Shown here: in pieces, positions 11,711-24,667 of the stretch
Numbering within the stretch: position 1 is the first letter of the stretch
Layout: each line of letters opens with the position of its first letter
Made by a program: the position numbers and the translations under genes
Notes under the pieces: model-generated
Seen by the model: the letters and a program-made list of their open reading frames with translations, nothing else
Database searches by the model: none
What the model was told of the DNA's origin: nothing
From: Capitulum mitella
Taxonomy: Eukaryota; Arthropoda; Thecostraca; Pollicipedomorpha; Pollicipedidae
Length of the DNA stretch: 64,000 nucleotides
Direction of reading: 5' to 3'
NCBI GenBank assembly: GCA_030062745.1
Contig: CP099841.1
Coordinates: 4,534,423-4,598,422 of the forward strand

Positions 11711-12174
11711 CTAAAAAGTGCGACAGAACAACCACATCAATAGGTTCTACAATGTTAACAGGAATAGGTTCTTGGAGCTAAGTAACATGAAAGATGATAA
11801 GCTGTGCTGAAATCATCAGTTGCTGGGGCTGGTTTGATAATGATATGGATAATTATTGATAATGATAATGATTCCGTGTGCACAGACTTTATTATCGTCT
11901 GGCGCCCATGTTCTGACATTATTGCCAGAATCGTTGAGCTGCTATACATGAAGTTGCCTTAAAAATGCTAAATCGATTACTCTTAAAATTTTTTACCTAA
12001 CTGAGTTTGGAATCTTTTTACATATTCTCTCAAAATCTAAGGTTGGTACTTCAACCTCTGATCTCCATCTCGAGGACATGTCATGGAGAGCTCACGAAAT
12101 GGCAGCGATCGGCATCGCATAGCAATTGTTTGCATGTTTTATGGCACTCACTCAAACTCAATATTGGACTTGTG

Positions 12175-12500
12175 ATCAATTCCATCAAAATCGTAAACGA
12201 TTCAGGAGTCGATTCCGTGCCAGTCAGAGCCGGAACTGATTCCACTGATAAATGCAGGAATCACAGCCGCAGCTGAATCCCACGGTTGTCTGCGAAATCA
12301 CAATCAGAATCGATTCCAGTGGCATAATCCAATCCAATGGAGCTTAGTGGAATCGATTCCAGAATCGACTCATTTCATTCTGAGTCAAAACTGGGATTGA
12401 TTCAGTTTTGGAAAACTGTGCTGAGTCAAAATCATAATCGATTCAGCAAGCCACGAGCTGGATTCGGAACTGATTCCCACGAAGTGAAATCAAGCACAAG
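12175..12500. repeat. GATTC/GAATC-rich degenerate repeat patch (copy 2)
   Basis: GAATCGATTCCAG, CTGATTCCA, GGGATTGATTCAG and related words recur throughout about 325 bp on both strands. Confidence 0.55.
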
Positions 12501-15500
12501 TCCGTTCAGTATTCTGTATCGTATAGCCACAGCGTCAGTGACCTCGGCGCTTCGGTCTTCATTTCGATCAAGGCCATCTGAGCCAAAAATTGTGAATTGA
12601 GACCACTAAGCCACCCTGCATGTGGGAATTTATAATCAGAAGTAATGAGAAGTACTGATATGTGCAGGAACATTAGTTTTACTTCCAATTCATTATCAGA
12701 TATTGCTCTGGGTCCTTTAGAAGTGCTTTTGGTTACAGGATCCAAGGGACATCAGAACCCACTAGCATGCCTTCCTTTTTAGCCATATGTAAGGTCACTG
12801 TGGGATCTAAATGGATCAAATCTGATGTCAGTGTGTAGCCAAAAGACCAAGCTACATGCTTCTTTTGTTCTGAAACTCCATCACGTAAGACCTGGAAATG
12901 ACTGGGCAGTCACAACTGGTGTGGGATAAGATACTAAGATAAATCAGAAACAAAAGCAAGGACAAATCCAAACAAGTGCTGTGAGGGAGCCAGATCTTCA
13001 TTTATGTAACCTCACTTACCCCCAAATGTTGACTGTTCCCTGTACTTCAGCCACATCATTTCACCAGTTCTGAGAATTCACATGTATTTCAAAAATGTTT
13101 TGGGAGCAAAAAAGACACTTCCATCTGAAAGAAGGACCCAAAAGACTTCTTTCCCTATTTTCCAGTGACAGGGGGCAATGGCAATAACCACCCCTCCCTG
13201 GCTTTGTTTGTGGGTGGGAGTCATTGCAAAACATATTTTCAGATTTTGAACTATCATGCTAAAGAACTATTCCAGTGCCACTGGTTGCTTTGGCATAAGA
13301 GACTGAAAAAAACACAGCTTACCTAAGAACAGACCAGTATCTACTTCATCAAAATCCATGTTGGTTCTGGAACAGATGACATTCAAGAATAAGACACTTC
13401 AGTACAGTTCTGGCACAGCAGAAATCCAAAGAAAGTTCCAGGATCACAGATGACATGAAAATGCTATTACTGCGGCCACCAGGGCAGACCCTCAGAGACA
13501 GTACGGAGATCAATGTGAATGGTCAAGACCAGACCAGCACATGTTTTTTAAGTGAAAGGTTCTATGTTTTTGTCTGCTAGCAATGATTCTGTTATATGTT
13601 TACATCTGTATGTTTCCAATCCATCTCAGGGTGATAAATGAAGGTGTAAGAAAATGGCATGTCCTTAGAAAGCCAGGTTGACAGACAATCAACAGCTTTA
13701 CGAGAGCACCACCTCTTCTGAGCTCAATGACCTGCCCTTAACCTATGAATGGTTCCATGGTTCAGTACCAAATGGGTCTGACACTGACTTAGGGCACAAG
13801 TCAGTCTGGGCCTAGGACCAAATAAGTTCAGTGTTTTGCTTCATATTCATTTTATTTAAATGATGTGACAGATTGATGTCTAGGACCACATGTACTAAAC
13901 ATGGCTCACTGCAGGAGTCTGGCACCTGCCTGTGAAATTCCTGGTGTCTGCTGATTTTGTGGCAGAAAATCAGCAAGTCAGGCAATACAACACTGTGGTA
14001 GCAAGCATGATATCACCCTCACTTGGCTTGTCTGAAGTGCCAGGTCTATCTTGCTGGCACAGGGACATCAGCACTCTCCAAATGAGCTAATGATCAGATT
14101 CTTACTTTCAACTCTGCACTTGAGACATACCATTGTGAACAGCAACAAACAAGTTCTTTATACAACAAAACAACATACCAAAAGTGAACAGATTATTTTC
14201 TCCTACCAAATGCTGACTGAAATCAACGTTTATGGCTCTATGTTTCTTCTATGATTCAGTTCATTCACAGCAAGACAAAAATGTATGTGCAAAATGCATG
14301 AGCATGGCCCAAACACATTCTACAACAGCATTTCATAATTACCCCAATATAACAAAAAGCGGCAGTTATTTGACAACCAAAATGAACAAAATATCCTTCA
14401 AAACTGCATTACTCCCAGTCGGCTAAACATAGCTCAACATGCAGTAAAGCTCCAGGACAAAAGCCAAATGATGACATAAAATTATTTGACTTACCTTTCA
14501 AATTATCGTGCAAATCCGGTTTTCGTCATCCTACTGGTTTTTCTGGCAAGTCATCTGGTTTCGCAGACTACGATAAAGCGTGAGTTTGTCGTGGGGATTC
14601 AGAGCCTTGGCCGGTTCTTGATTGCATAACTTGACCCAATATTGGTGATTATATTTGCCCAAAGCGCCACATATGTCATATCTCCTTCATATTCGCTGCA
14701 GGCGGGCAAACAAATTTAAAAAGGGAGTCGTTCCGGCAGGCCAATGAAGTTGTAGTTTAAGCGAGTCTTAAGCCTAAAAAACCATGTCTTCGAATTTACC
14801 AATTAACACGAGTATTAATGGGATGCACAATTTGCGCATCACCCTTCTTGCCTTTTTGGCAGCACATGCAATGCCCAACACATTGGATTGGTCCACCAGA
14901 GGTTTAAGGTGGCCAAATTCCCTTAAAAACAAACAGAAGCAGCTATTTTAAAATAAGCCATTGCCCATGCAAAGCAAAACACATGCACGCGCGAGTCTTC
15001 TATTATTGTTTCCTATCATACTTTCCGTTTTTACCTTTGTGGATTTTTTCCACACTTCGGTATCTGCGTGGTTTTACCGGATATATCACATGCCCTAACC
15101 CGTGAGGCTCGCGTTATCAAATGTGTTGTCAATGGTCAACTCACTGGCCTCACTGAGAACAATCAGTAAACGATCAGCAACAGGGGTAAACTCACCAAAT
15201 GCAGGTGAATTTACTCTTAACCCTATTGTTCTGCACGAAAAACTACTCCTGTTTTTGTCCCCTCCTTTCACTACTCTACTGTAGCTCTTCCGTGCCCACC
15301 GGTTCTCCTCTGCGTGAGCACACGTATAAGCTCATCGCACTCCATTATGCAGCACCTGTACTGGACTGGACATGTCGGCGTGGCTTAATCCCTGAAGACA
15401 GTACTCAACTTTCTTGTCATTCTTCTCACATCAACCACGGCCCGCCGATTCTATTTTGAGCACTGCGTAAATCACAACGCTTTTAGATTTCGTCAAAGTA

Positions 15501-16429
15501 GAATGGGTAACACTAATTCCAATCGCAACAGCACACGTCAGATGCTTAGCCATCGCGCAAACAGGCGTCATTGTGCGTACCAGATTCCAGCGCACGATGC
15601 CGCTGGTTCCACTTTGTTTACCGCTAGCTGTTGAAGCTCCACTGGCGAATCCCGGCGGATATATTTTTTTTACGCAGCGCTCCTGAATGCCAGTTTTCTT
15701 TTTTCATGTAGTAAAGAACTACAGTGCTTCGGTGCTTCCGTTCTTTCGCATGCCACCGTCCACTCCAATACTTCGAAAACAGCGTGCTTAACAAATAAGG
15801 ACCTGAGATCATCTCAGGTGGTCATTGCATGGGAGCGAAAATCTCGTCCATCGTATCAGACGTCGTCAAACACAATGTAGCCCATTCGTTTATTAGTTCA
15901 TTGAAGTTTCGAAAGAAAAAATACAATTCTATAACATGCACGATATTCCGGGGTTATACCCATTCTAACAACCGTTCCATCCTTCCTCCCACCCCTCCGC
16001 AAATTTCCACGTGTAAATCAGTCCACAAAAGAACCATAAAAATCACCAGACAGCCTGCTCGCACATTCATTGTCAAGGGTCGCAGAGCACATGAAAGTAA
16101 TGATTAAAGACAAAGCCGCAGCCAAGCGATGATGTCCACACCGGTCCGGTAGGTTCGGATGTCTTAATTCAGGTCCTAATTCATCCTGCTCACTACATCT
16201 GCACCCCGTTCGGGTCGAACTGGACTGCCATCGCCCTGATCCCAGTCCGCAGTGGAGCAGTCGCACTAGATCCACCACGCCCTCGCCATGCCAGCGGTGA
16301 ATGTAAACCAAGCACGAAACCGACTCTGAACTCAACAAAGACCCTAAAACCGCACGGCTCCGGCGTGCCGCACCTGCCTTTTACCGAACCGGGACGCCAC
16401 TCGCCGCGTCAGACCTGATCAATTTGGAA

Positions 16430-17180
16430 TGGGAGGCCGCCTCCGGGCCGGTGCAGCCGGCGTCGCCGGAGCGCTCCCGTCTCTGGAACTGTCACTGCCC
16501 TGAGATTGTTGAAATCCGCCGCGGCCGGCGGCCGGGTAAATGCATCTAAAACACGGCGGCGGCGGCGGGAGCGGCGCAGGCCGGCCGGACGCCGCCGGCG
16601 CTGGCCGGCCGCGCCGCCCGGCCGGGCCGCTATGGAGTCGGGAGTCTGTCGTGCTCTCTGGCGCGGTGTCTCACACACGGCGGCGGCGGCGCCGCTTCAG
16701 AAGCGGCGGCGCGGCGCCCGCCGGCCGGCGCGGCGGGCGGCGGCGCCCGGCCGCCAGCCAGGTCGATGCGGACGCTAGGCTCCGCGTTATCACAACGGGC
16801 GCTGGCGCCGCGAGGCCTCGGCGCGCGCGGCGCCACTTTACGGACCGGCTGGCGCGCCGGGCTTCCGACCACCCGCCTCGCGTCATCCGATGACGACCGC
16901 CGCCCTCGCAGAACGCAAACCAACGGAAGAGGCCGCCGCGGTCGGCCGCGGACAGCGCGCGCGAAACGAAAGCGTCCGCCCGCCGACGGACGCCTTCGGG
17001 AGAACTGGAAACCGCTCACCGAAGGCGACCAAGCATACGGTTAACAGAGGAAGATTGCAAAACGTAGCTCGCATTCGGTCAGTAACTAACAAGATGACCT
17101 ACGCCTAGCGCCGCCGGCGAACGGCGGGCCGGGCCGCGGGGTTCGGTGTGGCGAGGAGCCCCGCGTCCCGGCGCGCCGCC
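16430..17180. promoter_or_regulatory. CpG-rich island between DUSP12 and the epimerase gene
   Basis: Dense CG and GGCCGG content with overlapping low-complexity Arg/Ala/Pro frames on both strands, flanked by much less GC-rich DNA. It sits upstream of DUSP12 and 0.1 kb beyond the epimerase stop codon. A promoter role is inferred only from composition and place. Confidence 0.3.
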
Positions 17181-17282
17181 CCACAACAGGCGAGCACGCA
17201 CAAACACTACCCTAGCGGTAAAGAATCAGAGTTCAACAGTTCCTGAGCTGACCATTATTATCGTGCGCCGGATCGTGGGCTC

Positions 17283-17443
17283 CTACATCACTTGCAGGAT
17301 CTGGGAGGCCTCGAAGACCGTGTTCGGCGGCAGGATGATGCCCGTGGAGACGTTGCCGGCCTCCACGCAGATCATGTTCGGGAACTCCTCGTCGCCGAAG
17401 TCGGCGATCTCCTTAGCCTTGTGCTCCCACGGGTTCCAGACCA
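17283..17443 (-). CDS. Epimerase exon 7 with stop (catalytic Glu)
   Basis: Encodes VWNPWEHKAKEIADFGDEEF, then NMICVEAGNVSTG with the catalytic Glu, and ends at TAG 17285-17283. Acceptor ACTGTGGCAG. Confidence 0.95.
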
Positions 17444-18768
17444 CTGCCACAGTCGAAACAGTCACACGTCAAGCTGACAACGATGGGCCAAAGGGATGGA
17501 TTTAATCCAAATCTTTATGGAGGCCAATGCAATGGGGGAGGAAGGCAGCTTGATAGTTTTCAGTGTGGCAAACATGACATACGACTAACATTGGGAATCT
17601 TTTCACACGTGGCGTAAGTAGAAAAAAATCGAGCAAATACACCATACTATTCTCCTCAATACGTTAAACAACATACCTTCATCTAATCTTTAGACATCTT
17701 AAACGGCCACTGTTGCAGTGCATATCCCCCCCCCGTTCTTCAGCCCCAAGACGGATCCGAGCAGTTAAACGACACGCCCTTTTCACGCGTCTGCATGGCA
17801 CGGTCAGGGACAGACAACACACGTCACGGGATATATCTGCCGAAAAATGGCAGTCAACGGACGTTTCTGAAACCAGACTACTTTTGATACGACGCTATGG
17901 ACTGTGTAATTTCTCTGATACTTCCACAAGAGGGTGAACGAAAATAATCATAAGCAGCAATATGATTGTGATTATTGTTAACGTTAATGTTAAGTTGCCA
18001 TTTCTTATTATGCCCACTTCAACGCCACGTATTCGTGCCATAAAAGTACGAACCAGTATCCGGCAGGTTGAACTTTTGTATCCTCATCTTGCGTCCGGAG
18101 ACGACGTTGGTGATGATATGCTCCTGGGGCGTGTTCTGGTAGATGCGGTCGGTCCACTCGTTGATCATGACCACGTCCCGGCCCTCCTGGTAGACGGCAC
18201 CGTCCCGGGTCTGTCCGACAGCGGCGCCGCGTCACAGGCGCTCCAGCGACCGGTGGCGGTCCCGGGCCACACGCCGATCAGTACATCACAACACCAAGGT
18301 GCTGCGGGCTGGGTGAAAAGAAAACCACGGCCAACCGAACAGGCGATTCGCAATTTCCTCAGCGTTTTCGCTGAAGTTCATAAGTCGTAACAGAAACGTA
18401 GGTATCTTACACCCAATGGAATGATGCAGGAGTCACGACCGTGCCAGGTGCCATTTACTTAGACAGCACAATTTCGCATTGGCTGGTTTTCTCACTGCCA
18501 GAACTACTGGTTCACTGGCTAGAACTGCACCACAACATTTTCAGATGAAAAGTGCACCAAGCTGATACACCAAACGAGATGACTCGAATGCACGCACAAA
18601 CTTGTGGTTGATTCACATGACGTGAATCGATTCACTTTTGGATTTCTAGAGCGGTAATTGATTCCAATTGAAATTCAGTGCATTTTTTTCCGGTGAATCG
18701 ATTCAATTTGGGTCTAGAGTCATAGCTGAATCACTTCAGTTCTGATTCGGTTCAGAACCATATGGACG

Positions 18769-18819
<51 letters not shown>

Positions 18820-21800
18820 CTGAATACTAAAATGCAAATCACGCAAAAATGTGGAAGATGTAACTTGTTTCACTGTCGTTGTGCTTAGTGAGCTTTTTAG
18901 TGAACTGATTCACGGCCGATTCTTCGGACAATAATGCGATTCAGTTCTGATTGTGATTCACTGCGGGTTTCAACTGAATCGATTCAGATTTGAACTCATG
19001 ACAAGCGTGCTAAGTTCCCCATATCGATTAACTGTTGATTCGACCCTCGATTCCATTCAGGCACAAACCTGTGCTGTGATCTCTGACGGCTGACGCCATA
19101 TGAAGACGGCAGTACCCCACAAGCCCAACCAACAGAGCAAAACACGTAGAAAAAAATGTGTGGATTTACAACGCTGTGTGCCCCGCGTCGACAATGGCAC
19201 AGCCACCATAAACCCTATTCCCGTATGGAGGGGGGAGCTTGAGCAGCCCCCTCCAGTTTTTTGCTCACAATTTTCAAGGTTTCTGAAGTAACTTCAAGAA
19301 ACCTTGTTTTCTATTCTATTTACGTGCTGCCAAATTTTCACAACTTTATTTTTCCCTAAAAAGATATCAATATCAAAATCGGTCTAAAGGCATCGCAGCT
19401 ATGGCAAATAGAAGTAATCCCCTTTCTGACTTTTTACCCCTCCCAGCCATATCCACCCCTTACAAGATTTTCAGAACTCCTATGAAAACGTAGTTTACGT
19501 TACAGCGAATCGATTGTCATTTCTTGCCATCAAATCGGACCGGGGAGTTCTCGAAATATCGAGGGGTGGCAATAAACTTCCTCCCATAAGGTGTGCGTCC
19601 TAACGTTACGGACAGGGCAATAGGGTTAAGCAAGGCGTGTGAGCATCGAGTGGCCTTTCTGATATGTTGTAAACGACGCATAATATCCACCACAGACGTC
19701 GTGGAAACAAGCGTATGGCAAACTTTTTTACGACCTTTCTGTTGTCTGGAAGAAGTTGCCACTACGTGTACCTACAAAATTTACCCTCGGGAAGATTCCA
19801 TATGTTTACCGACGAAAGTTTTGTGTGAAAAGAAGTTTGTGAAAACCTTTCGACAACCCATGGAAAAAGAGAAACCTTTCATCACGAAAAGGTACTTTCA
19901 TTTAATTGGTACCATTTCCGTGTGGTCCAAATGACCAAACAACTGAGTTGTGGGTCTACACCCCAAAGCCTAATCCAAGTCAATTACGTACACAGCGAAC
20001 AGCAGCTGATCAGGAAGATGGCGGCCTGAGGGTGTCAATCGAACGGACTTGGGAAGACTGCAAATCAGGACACCCGACTTGCGTATGACAAAACAGGCTG
20101 TTGCGGAAAATGTTGGTCTAGAAGTTCTAGATATGTCGTGATGCCGTCCCCGGTGCTACATCAACAACGCGACAAACGGACAAGGGTGCGGATTAATCTC
20201 GGTCAAAATACAATCAAAGCCCATCTGTCCGTGAAGAAATCAACAGACTGGCGAACCATGTCAGCCCTTGGTAAGAACATACAGAAGCGCTTGTCGCACG
20301 AACCCCAACCTCATTTTCCCCCAGATTTTTACGTCAACGCAACGCGCAACCGGAAACCCATCTCGGTATGTGCAACGGCGGCGGTCAGAGCCTGCACGGC
20401 GCGACATCCCGGCACAGGCGATAAGACCGGCAGTGTTCCTGTTTTCGGCGAACGCCGGACGGGGACGGGTAGCCGTCGTCCGGCGTCGTCGTCCGGCGCA
20501 CCACCGGCTGCGGCGACCCACAGCCGGACCAACACAGCGTAACGCGGCACCGGCGGAAACAGGCTCGGGAGCTGGCGTGCGCCACGGCACGTGCCTAACC
20601 CGTACAATGGACTCTGCCACAATAACGGATGACGATCCAGAGCTCCCAGCACTCAACGCCTGCATCCCACCTGCCGTCGAGTGGCGTAAGGACACCACAA
20701 ATACTCTGGGCCTCTTAATGAAAACGAGCATACGCGACTTTTGCGGCCACAAATGGCACACAAGGAAAAGCAGTGCAAAACGTTTTAATGCACAACATTT
20801 CATACCAGAACAATTATTAACAGAAAAAATGAATTTTGCGGGGAATAAAACAAAATCCGTTCTGATATAATTCCAACCCCATATACTGCTGTTGTTTCTG
20901 CAGCAAAAAACTTCTTTTATTACGTGCAAAAACCATACGCATTTTTCATGTGTACGTCATGGCAAACCAAGGGTATGGTAATGGTACACCATAGACCACT
21001 CACTCATTACAATGGGCATCGGAGAAGTCACTGCAATGACGTCTCCCACATACATGCAGGGCATATGTTTAATCATTAGGTACTGATGTCTACATTACGC
21101 TCCAAAACAGCATTGGCTGTTTTAATATACAGCGCCATGACAGATGACACTGACCAACATGACCAGCGGATTACCTTATCGATGAAGGTGCAGCCGTGCA
21201 TGCCAGTGATCTGGCATTTCCTGACATCCGGACACTTGAAGTAGGTGTGCAGCAGCAGCGTGAAGCTGAACGTGTCCTGCGAGCCCAGCGGGTTGTAGAC
21301 GCCAATATTAAAGTGCAGTTCTTTCTCGCGCAGGATCAGGCGGTACGTCAGGCGGAACCTGGCGGCACAAGGCGGTCGGTACGGTCAGCCCGTGTCGCTG
21401 AAGGTGCGTCGTCAGACACGCCGCGTTCAACCTCAACACACCAGACACTAAACTGGCCAAATCCATGGGGAACAAAAAGATCAGACGGAGAACGGCGCCA
21501 GATGGCATCAGTGCCAAGGAAACACGCGCATGCGCCTATTTCAAACAACGGCAACCTTGAGGGGTGCGTCACGCGCCGGAAAAAACGTCAGACACCCGTA
21601 AAAACCGGTGGACTTCGAAACAGTTACTCCGTAAATCCCCGGCACACAGAAGTACCACAGATGCCCGCGGAAGGTCGCGTGTCGGCAGGAAACAGGTCAA
21701 CGTCACGCGACGGGACAGAGGCGCCATGACGCGCACAAACCGACGGACCGCGACCCCGGCCGCCGCGCGTGCGGCCACCGGCGCCGGGGCGTCCCGCCCG

Positions 21801-24041
21801 GCCGGCCGACCGCGCCCGGCCGAACCGGCGCCGCACTCACGAGTACTTCCAGAACTGGTGCGTGTACTCGCTGTCCATCAGCACGAAGATGGCTTCAATG
21901 TCGCCCGAGGGCAGCCGCTCGGGCGCCTTCTCAAGGTGCCAGCGGCTGGTGCGCGCGAACCCGTGCTGCGGCCCCAGCGACCACGGGCCAAAGTGCGCTG
22001 AGGGGAACGGCCGCCGGTCAGTCGGGGTCGCAGCCATCCACCGACCTCTCCTACCCCAATCGCCAGGGGCAGACGTGGGCAATGAAAAAATGTCTCACAA
22101 TCAATGGTTTTAGACAGGATGATCTTCAAACTAAATGCACAGCAAAGGGACATTTGCCAAAGCTACTTTCTGTTGGCACTATGGATGGTCTATAACAATA
22201 CTAATGAAGATGAACCATACCTTATCTCCAGTGGACTTTCATTCAAGCAAACACAATAAAAGTTACTCACGAAAAACGATAGGAATGCCCCCACGGATCG
22301 CCTTCTTTCCATCAAACAATGCTTGTTTGCTGAAAAGAAACAAGGTCCAGTGAACTATGATAACCTAGACAGTTTGATGATAAAATGGATTAACACACAG
22401 CTGAAGCCTGAACCATCTACAGATGCTGGTACAGAGCTTGCATGATTCCTGAAAATTTATGCCTGAATTCTAGACATACAAGATATGATTGCAGATAGTA
22501 CTACAATAACAATCATATGCATCGTCAGATGCAAGGTACATGTCAACATGTATGAAACAACCTGAAACTTAACAAAAAAGTAAGAGATTATTGAGTAATT
22601 ACCCATGGGGTGCAAATGCAAAGGCTATGCAACATACCTGACAAACAACTGTTCTTGGTTGTTGACACGCCATGATACAACTGTGGCACCTGCAAATACA
22701 AGACTTGCATTACCAAAAAATAAAAATACTATGCTGCTCACAGTAATAAAGGAATATCATCCACAACATCTGATGGACAGTCTTTTTGACCATATGGCCA
22801 ACTTTGACAGTTCTACTAAACCCAGATTCTACTATTAAGAACAAGGATATAAAACTGCTCCTAAACCAATCCAGTTTAGCAAGAAAGAATATTTGCTAAG
22901 TCATGTGGAAAAGACAACAATCAATTACAAGAAGCAATAACAAAGCTCAAACTTGGAGAAACAACAGAACTAGATCTACACATATCACCAAAAAGATTTA
23001 CAAATTGCATGATCAAAGTATTTCATAAAACTGGGTCAGAGGTCAAATGTTGTTTGGTGCTGTACATGTGAAATACCTGACTTACACATACAGAGTTTAC
23101 AAGCACCAACAAAATGAATACACCTTCACATAAAAATCAATGTTGATTTAATCGAACACAAGAAAAGTTTAACAACAATAACTTTAACATAGCAGGCCTT
23201 AGAACTAGGTAGAGTAATGGATGGGAAGGGGGTATGTGTCCTGAATTACATCATCTGCCATGAGATATGCACTATTCCTAAAAAACTATCAGGAATCAGG
23301 GTGTACAAAACCAAACAAAGTACTTGTTAAAGTTTTGCTTTAACATGCATGAGTGATGGAAGACACCTTGTGTTACAAAAACCCCTGGGACTTGGGTTCC
23401 TTACAATATAAAATGGCCCCTTTTATTCATACACACTACACAAAGAACATCTATAACCATCTGAGTAATATAACCTTACAGAATAATACAGGGGCTACTA
23501 GGTTATGAACGGCTCTAGACATGGTTTAATAAATATGCAACACATAATTTGTGTTTACCTTATCAAATGACATGTTTGGAAGTTAACAGAATTAACTGAA
23601 AATGATGGAACTGGGTTTCATGTTACAGCATTTCCATCATTTGGTATTTGCCAGTCTTTGCATGTACCATTCCATAATCCAGCCTCAATAAGATTAGCAT
23701 ATGCTGTGCAGCAGGATGTTTATTTTAAAAAGCGCACACCTGGGGCAAGAAAATGAAGTAGCATTCATGAACAAAGGGATCCCACCCTAACATATTTTTT
23801 CCCAAGGCAGTTTGTCATGTATAAAAAACCCGCCCACCGAGCCTCACATGAGGCAGCCAATCCCATCGGCGACAAAAGATACGCAGAAATTACAAAACTA
23901 TTTCCAAAAGAAACAACTTTCCCTGACGCTACTGCGACCGTTATAAGCAATTAAATGGTACCTACCATGCAGATTAACGGTGCATGTTGTATTATTGCCC
24001 CTATCAAGCACTACTACTGCAGTTGGGGCCGCCATGGACAT
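17283..24041 (-). CDS. Glucose-6-phosphate 1-epimerase (D-hexose-6-phosphate mutarotase), complete
   Basis: This aldose-1-epimerase-superfamily enzyme interconverts the alpha and beta anomers of glucose 6-phosphate and related hexose 6-phosphates in the cytosol. Seven exons on the minus strand (24041-23966, 22689-22638, 22329-22271, 21997-21841, 21358-21175, 18210-18054, 17443-17283) join in phase to 846 bp: 281 residues plus stop, close to the usual length of about 290. GATVVSW (26-32) is the first family motif. FDGKKAIRGGIPIVFPHFG (48-66) is the sugar-phosphate loop, and QHGFAR lies at 73-78. LLLHTYF carries the catalytic His152, TDRIYQN lies in the middle region, and VVWNPW (229-234) leads to CVEAG with catalytic Glu256. 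Two in-frame Met codons open the protein (Met1, Met3); the upstream one is taken. No signal peptide or membrane segment is seen. Typical splice sites and an undamaged frame indicate a live gene. Confidence 0.95.
18054..18210 (-). CDS. Epimerase exon 6
   Basis: Encodes TRDGAVYQEGRDVVMINEW, then TDRIYQNTPQEHIITN and ends NLPDT. Acceptor GTCGGACAG. Donor GTTCGT is non-consensus at position 3, but it is the only one that gives the conserved LPDTVVWNPW junction. Confidence 0.92.
18600..19060. repeat. GATTC/GAATC-rich degenerate repeat patch (copy 3)
   Basis: GAATCGATTCA, GAATCGATTCAATT, CTGATTCGGTTCAG, AACTGAATCGATTCAG and related words repeat on both sides of the TA tract at 18770-18815. Confidence 0.55.
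18770..18815. repeat. (TA)n microsatellite
   Basis: About 45 bp of alternating AT inside the third GATTC-rich patch. Confidence 0.97.
19209..19629. mobile_element. Short piggyBac-like MITE (TTAA-type), in epimerase intron
   Basis: The left end is TAAACCCTATTCCCG (a one-base variant of TTAA) and the right end CAATAGGGTTAA. Both subterminal regions match the 1,220-bp element at 25212-26431: the left match lies around 19250-19345 and the right match around 19480-19590, including the word AATCGATTG. The interior is largely deleted and there is no transposase frame. The termini are less exact than in the longer copy, suggesting an older insertion. Confidence 0.7.
21175..21358 (-). CDS. Epimerase exon 5 (catalytic His)
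   Basis: Encodes FRLTYRLILREKELHFNIGV, then the LLLHTYFKCPDVRK segment with the catalytic His, and ends GCTFIDK. Donor GTAATC is weaker than the others, but the phase (0) and homology are exact. Confidence 0.95.
21841..21997 (-). CDS. Epimerase exon 4 (QHGFAR motif)
   Basis: Begins HFGPWSLGPQHGFARTSRW and ends HQFWKY. Acceptor TTCCCCTCAG, donor GTGAGT. It lies next to a very GC-rich intron segment (about 21740-21840). Confidence 0.95.
22271..22329 (-). CDS. Epimerase exon 3 (RGGIP motif)
   Basis: Encodes KQALFDGKKAIRGGIPIVF, one of the most conserved segments of the family. The Arg of RGGIP contributes to phosphate binding in characterised homologues. Acceptor TCTTTTCAG, donor GTGAGT. Confidence 0.95.
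22638..22689 (-). CDS. Epimerase exon 2
   Basis: Encodes ATVVSWRVNNQEQLFV between acceptor ATTTGCAG and donor GTATGT. This matches the family's first conserved strand pair (GA-V-SW--- then LFVS). Confidence 0.93.
22690..23965. other. Epimerase intron 1, AT-rich
   Basis: AT-rich sequence without tandem repeats, exon-like frames or recognisable elements. I see nothing specific in it. Confidence 0.6.
23966..24041 (-). CDS. Epimerase exon 1 with start codon
   Basis: Start ATG at 24041-24039, with a second in-frame ATG two codons on. Encodes MSMAAPTAVVVLDRGNN and then TTCTVNLHG. Donor GTAGGT. It is followed by an intron of about 1.3 kb in AT-rich DNA. Confidence 0.88.
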
Positions 24042-24667
24042 CGCGACGTAGGGCGACACCCTCCGACAGCAAGTAGTCGGCACACACAGACACACAAACA
24101 AACTCAACCAATGCCGAGGTGTTAGAGCTGTTGTCGAAAGAAAATTGCAGGTATACTCCAGGTCTATGAGATGACAGGATTAAAGTGGAAAGATAAAGCA
24201 TTAAGTCACCCATTACATCGCTTCTGTTTTCAACAATATTCATGAAACACGGCACAGCATGTCCCATCACAGTTTTCTTATCCACCGCTCTCCCTTTTTG
24301 TCAGAGCAAAGCACATCTAACAGCATTTCTCTGATACCAAAAATACATAATAACATTCATCCCAACTGATCTCTAATTATGCATTAAGAGCAAGCAAATC
24401 TTTCAAAAAGTCATTATCTGCGCCATTACTATCTTATCCCTGAGGAGAGCTCCACGATTTCCTGAGTGACATCACCACCAAATTTTATTTTCGTAACACA
24501 CCCCATGTTATCAGTTCTCAAATGGTGAACTCATAACATGATAACTCGCGACCAGGTGCATGGAGATAAACGTAGACAACGAGGAGAAAAAGGTCCTTCC
24601 AGCTGTTGCAGTCTTAACAACCAATGAACGCCCTTCTGAATCCGAAGTACGTGGAGTATATCTAACT

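Larger units (their letters stand above)
11711..17282. other. Upstream region of DUSP12 / downstream of the epimerase gene
   Basis: The missing DUSP12 first exon and promoter should lie here. I saw no frame reading a family-like YLGG start. The stretch holds a GATTC/GAATC patch (12175-12500), an AT-rich block without long frames (12.6-14.5 kb), mixed sequence (14.5-16.4 kb) and a CpG-rich block at 16430-17180. That CpG block is a candidate DUSP12 promoter, by position and composition only. Confidence 0.5.
18211..21174. other. Large intron of the epimerase gene (2.96 kb)
   Basis: Contains a GATTC/GAATC patch (18600-19060) interrupted by a TA microsatellite, the 421-bp TTAA element (19209-19629), and mixed sequence from 19.7 to 21.1 kb. 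No further exon is supported. Confidence 0.7.

Noticed and set aside
15213..15230. TTAACCCTATTG, resembling the left end of the TTAA element
   Set aside because: No matching right end or internal similarity nearby; an isolated 11-base match is not enough.
20138..20870. Overlapping 130-220 codon frames on both strands in the epimerase intron
   Set aside because: No family resemblance, both strands open together, and the region lies inside an intron whose flanking exons are certain.
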